Shown: positions 58,769 to 64,000 of the stretch, one piece after another
How positions within the stretch are numbered: the first letter of the stretch is position 1
How the letters are laid out: every line of letters begins with the position of its first letter
Assembly (NCBI RefSeq): GCF_002288225.1
Contig: NZ_CP016777.1
Location: 558,001-622,000 of the forward strand
Origin: Candidatus Planktophila dulcis
GTDB taxonomy: Bacteria > Actinomycetota > Actinomycetes > Nanopelagicales > Nanopelagicaceae
Direction of reading: 5' to 3'
DNA length: 64,000 nucleotides
Translations under genes and position numbers: made by a program
Notes under the pieces: generated by a model
The model's database searches: none
Told to the model about the DNA's origin: nothing
The model's input: the letters and a program-made list of their open reading frames with translations, nothing else

Positions 58769-59922
58769 AACGGTGGCAGAGAGCGCTCCAAGATAACTAT
58801 GGAACACCGACTATTGAGCTGGTTTCCGGTAAAGGTTCCGTGGTTAAGGATTCCAACGGCAATACCTACCTTGATTTCTTGGCAGGCATCGCAACCAATG
58901 TATTAGGCCACGGGCATCCTGCTGTAGTGAAAGCTGTGACAAAGCAGATCGCCACCTTGGGCCATGTGAGTAATTTCTATGCCCATCCGAACGTTCTTGA
59001 ACTTGCTGAAAAGCTACAGAAGATGACAGGAGATAAGAGCGCACGAGTCTTCTTCTGTAATTCTGGAGCAGAGGCTAATGAAGCAGCGCTGAAGCTCTCT
59101 CGCAAGACAGGCAAATACAAGATTGTTGCAACGAATGAGTCATTTCATGGGCGCACGATGGGAGCACTTTCTCTGACTGGCCAGCCTTCAAAGCGAAATC
59201 CATTTAAGCCATTACTTAAAGGAATCAAGCATGTGCCATTTGGTGATTTATTAGCGATGAAGAGAGCAATTACAAAGAAGACTGCAATGGTCATTGTTGA
59301 GCCGATCATGGGAGAAGCTGGCGTCATTGTTCCGCCCAGTGACTATCTAAAGAATTTACGTAAATACTGTGATGATAACGGTGCATTGTTGGTAATTGAT
59401 TGCGTGCAGACCGGCATGGGTCGCACAGGAGATTGGTTTGGGTATGAATACTCTGGAATCAAACCTGATGTGATTACTTTGGCAAAGGGACTCGGCGGGG
59501 GATTACCACTAGGGGCAATGATTGCCTTGGGTTCTGCGTCCACACTTTTTTCAGCCGGAGATCACGGATCCACCTTTGGTGGAAATCCTGTGGCTACTGC
59601 AGCTGGCCTTGCTGTGATTGCATCGATTGAGAAAGAAAAGATTCTTAAGCATGTTGATGAAGTCGGTGCCTTCCTTCTTGCTGAATTAGCACTGATTCCA
59701 GGAGTTACTGAGGTTCGCGGTGCTGGCCTTCTTATCGGATTGACCCTGGAAAAGCCTGTGGCAAAAGCGGTCACCAAGAAGTGCCAAGAGTTAGGTGCGC
59801 TCATTAACGCACCAGGTGAATCAACTATTCGTCTAGCGCCTGCACTGAATGTTTCCATGAAGCAGGCACAGAAATTTGTCGCAATATTTTCACAAGCGCT
59901 CAAGGGGGTCACTCATGTCTAG
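58765..59922 (+). CDS. argD: Acetylornithine aminotransferase
   Basis: ArgD makes N-acetylornithine from the semialdehyde, using glutamate and PLP. The 385-residue protein has the PLP lysine in TLAKGLGGGLPLGAM, the phosphate-binding FCNSGAEANEAALKLSR segment, and Asp in LLVIDCVQTGMGRTG. It overlaps argB by 4 nt and argR by 8 nt. The argF gene that usually follows argD in Actinobacteria is absent. Confidence 0.95.
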   Translation: MKRWQRALQDNYGTPTIELVSGKGSVVKDSNGNTYLDFLAGIATNVLGHGHPAVVKAVTKQIATLGHVSNFYAHPNVLELAEKLQKMTGDKSARVFFCNSGAEANEAALKLSRKTGKYKIVATNESFHGRTMGALSLTGQPSKRNPFKPLLKGIKHVPFGDLLAMKRAITKKTAMVIVEPIMGEAGVIVPPSDYLKNLRKYCDDNGALLVIDCVQTGMGRTGDWFGYEYSGIKPDVITLAKGLGGGLPLGAMIALGSASTLFSAGDHGSTFGGNPVATAAGLAVIASIEKEKILKHVDEVGAFLLAELALIPGVTEVRGAGLLIGLTLEKPVAKAVTKKCQELGALINAPGESTIRLAPALNVSMKQAQKFVAIFSQALKGVTHV

Positions 59923-60388
59923 TGTCACAGCTCGTAGAGCAAAGGCAATTGCGCTGATCAAGGCTGGCCTCATTCACTCACAATCAGATTTGGTCAAGCA
60001 ATTGAAGAAGGCTGGTTTTGTAGTTACTCAAGCGACTGCTAGTCGCGACTTGGAGGAGATCGGCGCTGTCAGAGGGCGCTCTACATCAGGTGAATCGGTC
60101 TATAAAATCTCCGATAGCGATGATGAATCGATTTCGCGCACAATGCCTGTCCCATCAGATCTGATCATCTCTGTCGAGGCCAGTGGAAATCTCGCTGTGG
60201 TGCGCACTCCTCCTGGAGGAGCCCAGCTATTGGCTAGTTCTTTAGACCATTCAGGGATTTCTGACATTATCGGAACCATCGCAGGTGACGACACGGTCTT
60301 GGTTGTATCGAGAAAAGCCAGCGGTGGAGCCCAACTCGCGAAAGAATTGCTCGCTTACGGTGGAATCAAGAAAAGAGGAAGTAAATAA
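59915..60388 (+). CDS. argR: Arginine repressor ArgR
   Basis: ArgR is the arginine-responsive repressor of arg genes. ATG 59915 follows AAGGGGG and gives 157 residues. The N-terminal winged helix (about 5-70) has the recognition helix TQATASRDLEEIGAV. The C-terminal oligomerisation domain carries the arginine-binding GTIAGDDTVLVV near residues 127-138. It sits inside the operon it should control, which has two ARG boxes at its promoter. Confidence 0.96.
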   Translation: MSSVTARRAKAIALIKAGLIHSQSDLVKQLKKAGFVVTQATASRDLEEIGAVRGRSTSGESVYKISDSDDESISRTMPVPSDLIISVEASGNLAVVRTPPGGAQLLASSLDHSGISDIIGTIAGDDTVLVVSRKASGGAQLAKELLAYGGIKKRGSK

Positions 60389-61815
60389 TGGCGCTCTGGG
60401 GCGGACGTTTCTCACAGTCACCAGCTGATGCTGTCTTCGCACTTTCTCGTAGCGTGCACTTCGATTGGAGACTTGCTCCATACGATCTTCGCTCATCCCT
60501 GGCTCATTTAGATGTTTTGCAATCCAGTGGCCTACTCGAAGACATTGTAGCCAAACGCATTCGTGGAGCTTTGAAGGAATTGATCGCAGAAGTTGCCTCC
60601 GGAAAGTTCGTAGCCAATGCCACTGATGAAGATGTCCATAGCGCCTTAGAGCGCGGATTAACGGAAAAGCTTGGTGGTATTGGTGGATCACTTCGCGCTG
60701 GTCGCTCCCGTAATGATCAGGTCGCAACTGATCTTCGTCTCTACGCAATCGATCACATGTTGGAAGTTGCCCAGCAGTTACTGGCGCTCCAAAACGCATT
60801 GATAGCCAAGGCATCTGAATATGGCGATGCGCCAGCTCCAGGCTTTACCCACCTACAGCATGCTCAACCTGTTCTCTTTGGACATGAAATTGCAAAGCAT
60901 GTTCACGGATTCTCGCGAGATCTTGATCGCATTCATGACTGGCTCGATCGCGCACTAGTGAGCCCACTGGGTTCTGGAGCACTGGCTGGTTCGTCACTTC
61001 CTTTATCACCTGAGGTCACTGCCAAAAACCTAGGATTTACATCCAGTGCTGCAAACTCAATTGATGCAGTATCTGATCGTGACTTTGTTGCAGAAGCTCT
61101 CTTTATTCTCTCGATGGTGGGCATTCATCTCTCACGTATTGGTGAAGAGTGGTGCATATGGGCAACAACTGAATTTGGTTGGGCAAAGGTTGCAGATGCA
61201 TACTCAACAGGATCATCGATTATGCCTCAGAAGAAGAATCCAGATATGGCAGAACTTGCCCGCGGTAAAGCAGGGCGTCTGGTTGGAAATCTCACGGGAG
61301 TTCTCACAATGCTGAAAGGTTTGCCTTTTGCATATAACCGCGATCTTCAAGAGGATAAAGAACCACTCTTTGATTCGATCGACACTGTTCTTCTTGTTCT
61401 GCCGGCCGTGACCGGAATGGTTGCGACAACAGATTTCGATCGCGAGAAGATGGCACTAGCTGCACCTCTTGGATTCTCACTTGCAACTGAGATCGCCGAT
61501 TACTTGGTGCGCGCCAAGGTTCCCTTTGCTCATGCACATGAGGCAGCCGGCAAATGTGTTGCACTCTGTGAGTCATCAGGTCGTCAGTTGCATCAACTCA
61601 CCGATGCAGAATTTTCATCGATTCATCCATCGCTTAAGGGCGATGTGCGCGATGTGCTCACCGTTCACGGAGCGCTCGAATCACGCACAACAGTGGGCGG
61701 CACTTCACCTTGGTCCTTCAAGGCGCAGATCAAGGAAGCTACCGCTACTACTTCTGCGTATGCAAAAGAATTCACCGACAAGGCCAAAGCTTTTTCAGAG
61801 ATGATGGGTGCGTGA
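60388..61815 (+). CDS. argH: Argininosuccinate lyase
   Basis: ArgH splits argininosuccinate to arginine and fumarate, the last step. The 475-residue protein has the family start LWGGRFSQSPADAV and the active-site signature GSSIMPQKKNPD, with the catalytic Ser in that flexible loop and a general-acid His in FTHLQHAQPV. Its ATG shares a base with the argR stop. argG, the enzyme before it in the pathway, is not in this window. Confidence 0.96.
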   Translation: MALWGGRFSQSPADAVFALSRSVHFDWRLAPYDLRSSLAHLDVLQSSGLLEDIVAKRIRGALKELIAEVASGKFVANATDEDVHSALERGLTEKLGGIGGSLRAGRSRNDQVATDLRLYAIDHMLEVAQQLLALQNALIAKASEYGDAPAPGFTHLQHAQPVLFGHEIAKHVHGFSRDLDRIHDWLDRALVSPLGSGALAGSSLPLSPEVTAKNLGFTSSAANSIDAVSDRDFVAEALFILSMVGIHLSRIGEEWCIWATTEFGWAKVADAYSTGSSIMPQKKNPDMAELARGKAGRLVGNLTGVLTMLKGLPFAYNRDLQEDKEPLFDSIDTVLLVLPAVTGMVATTDFDREKMALAAPLGFSLATEIADYLVRAKVPFAHAHEAAGKCVALCESSGRQLHQLTDAEFSSIHPSLKGDVRDVLTVHGALESRTTVGGTSPWSFKAQIKEATATTSAYAKEFTDKAKAFSEMMGA

Positions 61816-61823
61816 AGAACGAT

Positions 61824-63092
61824 ATGACTGACCTAATTGATGACCTGAAATGGCGCGGACTGATCTCACAAACCACTGATGAGAAAGAGCTACGTGAAGC
61901 TCTCAAAAAGCCCATCACTCTCTACTTAGGAACTGACCCAACAGCCCCCAGCATCCACGTGGGAAATCTCGTTGTTCTCCTCGTCCTACGCCGCTTTCAA
62001 CTAGCAGGCCACCACACCCTTCCTTTGATTGGGGGAGCGACCGGTCTGGTGGGAGATCCCAGCGGTAAGAATGATGAAAGAACCTTGAATACAACTGAGG
62101 TTGTTGAGCAATGGGTAAATCGCATGACGAAACAACTCTCGAAGTTTATGGACTTTGAAACAAAACAGAACCCAGCAAAGATGGTCAATAACCTTGACTG
62201 GACTGCGCCTATGTCTGCAATCGAATTCTTACGCGATATTGGAAAGCACTTTAGCGTTAATCAAATGCTTAATAAGGATTCAGTTTCAACTCGTCTTGAA
62301 AAAGATGGAATCTCGTACACCGAGTTTTCTTATCAAGTCCTGCAATCAATGGATTTCCTCGAGCTCTACCGTAGCTACAACTGCACACTTCAAATTGGTG
62401 GTTCAGATCAATGGGGAAATATCACTGCCGGTCTTGACCTCATTCGTCGCGCAGAGGGGGGAAGCGCACACGCTCTTACCGTTCCTCTTCTCACAAAAGC
62501 AGATGGTTCTAAATTTGGTAAGACTGCAGGGGGAGCGGTCTGGATTGATCCTGAAATGACATCACCATATGCCTTCTTCCAGTACTGGCTTAACTCTGAT
62601 GATAAAGATGTCATCAAGTTCATCAAGGTATTTTCATTTAAATCACGTGCAGAGATTGAAGCGCTGGAAAAAACTCATAACGAAAACCCTGGAGCTCGTG
62701 AGGCACATCGCGAACTTGCTCGTGAGTTAACCGCACTTGTGCATTCACCAGAGATTGCGGTCCGTGTTGAAGCTGCAGCACGTGCACTCTTTGGTCAAGG
62801 GGATATCAACGAACTTGATGAAGCAACACTTGCATCAGCACTTGCAGAACTTCCACGTACTCAAGTAAAAAGGGGTGAAGAGATTCCTACCTGGGTAGAT
62901 CTCTTGGCTGCCACTGGTGTCGTGGACTCGAAATCGGCTGCCCGACGCATCGTTAAAGAAGGTGGCGCATATCTCAATAATGAGAAGATCGAAGGCGAAG
63001 ATTTCCGCCTCGAAAAATCGCACTTTTTATGCGGTAAATATGCAGTTTTGAGAAAAGGCAAGAGGGACCTGGCTGCCGTAGAGCTGATCTAG
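61824..63092 (+). CDS. tyrS: Tyrosyl-tRNA synthetase
   Basis: TyrRS charges tRNA-Tyr. The 422-residue class I enzyme has the HIGH-type motif HVGN at 45-48, the KMSKS-type motif KFGKT at 230-234, and Tyr-binding residues in SYTEFSYQVLQSMDF. A C-terminal S4-like RNA-binding domain (about 350-415) closes the protein. ATG 61824 is preferred; a GTG at 61812 overlaps the argH stop (GTGA) and would allow coupled translation. It ends the arg operon before a terminator. Confidence 0.94.
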   Translation: MTDLIDDLKWRGLISQTTDEKELREALKKPITLYLGTDPTAPSIHVGNLVVLLVLRRFQLAGHHTLPLIGGATGLVGDPSGKNDERTLNTTEVVEQWVNRMTKQLSKFMDFETKQNPAKMVNNLDWTAPMSAIEFLRDIGKHFSVNQMLNKDSVSTRLEKDGISYTEFSYQVLQSMDFLELYRSYNCTLQIGGSDQWGNITAGLDLIRRAEGGSAHALTVPLLTKADGSKFGKTAGGAVWIDPEMTSPYAFFQYWLNSDDKDVIKFIKVFSFKSRAEIEALEKTHNENPGAREAHRELARELTALVHSPEIAVRVEAAARALFGQGDINELDEATLASALAELPRTQVKRGEEIPTWVDLLAATGVVDSKSAARRIVKEGGAYLNNEKIEGEDFRLEKSHFLCGKYAVLRKGKRDLAAVELI

Positions 63093-63113
63093 CTATCTGT
63101 CTTTTCCCGAAAA

Positions 63114-63147
63114 CCCCCACTTTTTACGCATAAAAGTGGGGTTTTTT
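63114..63147 (+). terminator. Intrinsic terminator after tyrS
   Basis: CCCCACTTTT (63115-63124) pairs with AAAAGTGGGG (63132-63141) around a 7-nt loop, and six T follow (63142-63147). A run of A before the stem lets it work in both directions. It separates the arg-tyrS unit from the rRNA promoter. Confidence 0.93.
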
Positions 63148-63197
63148 CTCATTTAGCCCTATTTGATGGCCTAGGTGGGGGCTCTAAATAGTCCGAT

Positions 63198-63226
63198 TTG
63201 ACCTGTATGGGGCGGGCACCTATAGT
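63198..63226 (+). promoter_or_regulatory. rRNA operon promoter
   Basis: TTGACC (63198-63203) and TATAGT (63221-63226) are exactly 17 nt apart, the best sigma-A match in the window. The start of transcription should be near 63233, about 344 nt before mature 16S rRNA. No second promoter of similar quality is seen. Confidence 0.85.
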
Positions 63227-63232
63227 TACGCT

Positions 63233-63576
63233 CCTTGCTGTGGAACGCACACTTTGGTGGTCGTACAGCATTACCTCCTAAATTAAGGCCATTACCGCCG
63301 TTTTGACGTGCGCGTAGCCATGGACTAGATTTGGTGGTTCAGCCCTGAAAAGCCGGAGAAATTCAGCGAAGCAGTGCGCATCCGTACCTTGAGAACTCAA
63401 CAGCGTGCCATAAGTCAATGCCAGAGAATGGTGTTAATTCGCCATTCTCTAAATAAATACTTCAATGAAGTATGTACCAGACACTATTTATATCGTCTGG
63501 AAATATTCGTTGATTTCCTTTGGTAAAGACAAAATAAACGACAGTTTGTTTGTCTCGTAAGCCATGAAGAAAACTT
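63233..63576 (+). other. 16S rRNA leader with antitermination-like box and hairpins
   Basis: The leader has the stretch CTTGAGAACTCAACAG (63389-63404), common in actinobacterial rRNA leaders near boxA and processing sites. Four hairpins follow: 63423-63450 (9 bp), 63457-63473 (7 bp, 3-nt loop), 63477-63500 (6 bp) and 63528-63554 (11 bp with one bulge). The region after 63450 is AT-rich. No protein gene is present. Part of it should pair with sequence beyond the 16S gene for RNase III cutting, which cannot be checked here. Confidence 0.6.

Positions 63577-64000
<424 letters not shown>

Noticed and set aside
60251-60814. Minus-strand 187-codon frame opposite argR and argH
   Set aside because: Both sense genes are complete and conserved; the antisense product is basic, Gln/His/Leu-rich and unrecognisable.

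Overview
This is a dense housekeeping stretch of a streamlined actinobacterial chromosome. Actinobacterial markers include rbpA, whiA, a pdtaR-like ANTAR regulator, a sufR-led suf operon, InhA-type and MabA-type reductases, a DUF3099 protein and a non-proofreading DNA polymerase I. The partial 16S rRNA gene at the right end also fits Actinobacteria. Very short intergenic gaps, many 1-8 nt gene overlaps, almost no terminators and a GC content that looks slightly below 50% (not computed) suggest a small-genome freshwater lineage such as acI/Nanopelagicales. That placement is an inference and was not tested by a search.

Layout. 1-9317: the end of a DsbA-like gene, lgt, a VIT-family metal transporter, gltB-gltD and pyk. 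9374-10047: an unusual class I tRNA with anticodon CAA that touches a pdtaR-like response regulator. 10137-14967: a complete branched-chain amino acid ABC importer (livJHMGF) with its own promoter and a large hairpin after livJ. 14975-20822: a thioesterase, polA, an MFS transporter and rpsA with a strong terminator. 20849-31147: one compact operon, coaE-uvrB-uvrA-uvrC-rapZ-yvcK-whiA, holding the whole UvrABC excinuclease. 31295-34924: gap-pgk-tpiA-secG-rbpA. 34933-39405 (minus): ctaA, then tkt-pgi. 39489-47634: the suf iron-sulfur operon (sufR-B-D-ferredoxin-C-S-U-T) followed by an ABC exporter. 47596-48583 (minus): DUF3099 and SURF1. 48611-50094: fabG-fabI. 50095-52311: the infC-rpmI-rplT operon, with a structured leader and an ATC start for infC, then an rRNA methyltransferase. 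52322-55786: pheST. 55825-63092: argCJBD-argR-argH-tyrS, ending in an intrinsic terminator. 63198-64000: a consensus rRNA promoter, a hairpin-rich leader and the first ~424 nt of 16S rRNA.

The genes serve central carbon flow (glycolysis, transketolase), nitrogen assimilation (GOGAT, branched-chain amino acid uptake, arginine), Fe-S assembly feeding GltBD, excision repair, translation and cytochrome oxidase biogenesis (CtaA, SURF1). Gene order follows two blocks remembered from Mycobacterium tuberculosis (about Rv1420-Rv1484 and Rv1614-Rv1689), with the first block sitting between uvrA and infC.

I found no mobile element, CRISPR array, prophage, toxin-antitoxin pair or unknown multigene system. 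The items worth a second look are regulatory: tandem ARG boxes on a leaderless argC promoter, an RBS-sequestering hairpin before gltB, an ATC-initiated infC with an upstream mini-ORF, a tRNA-mRNA junction of one nucleotide, and several promoters placed so that the start codon is at or near +1.
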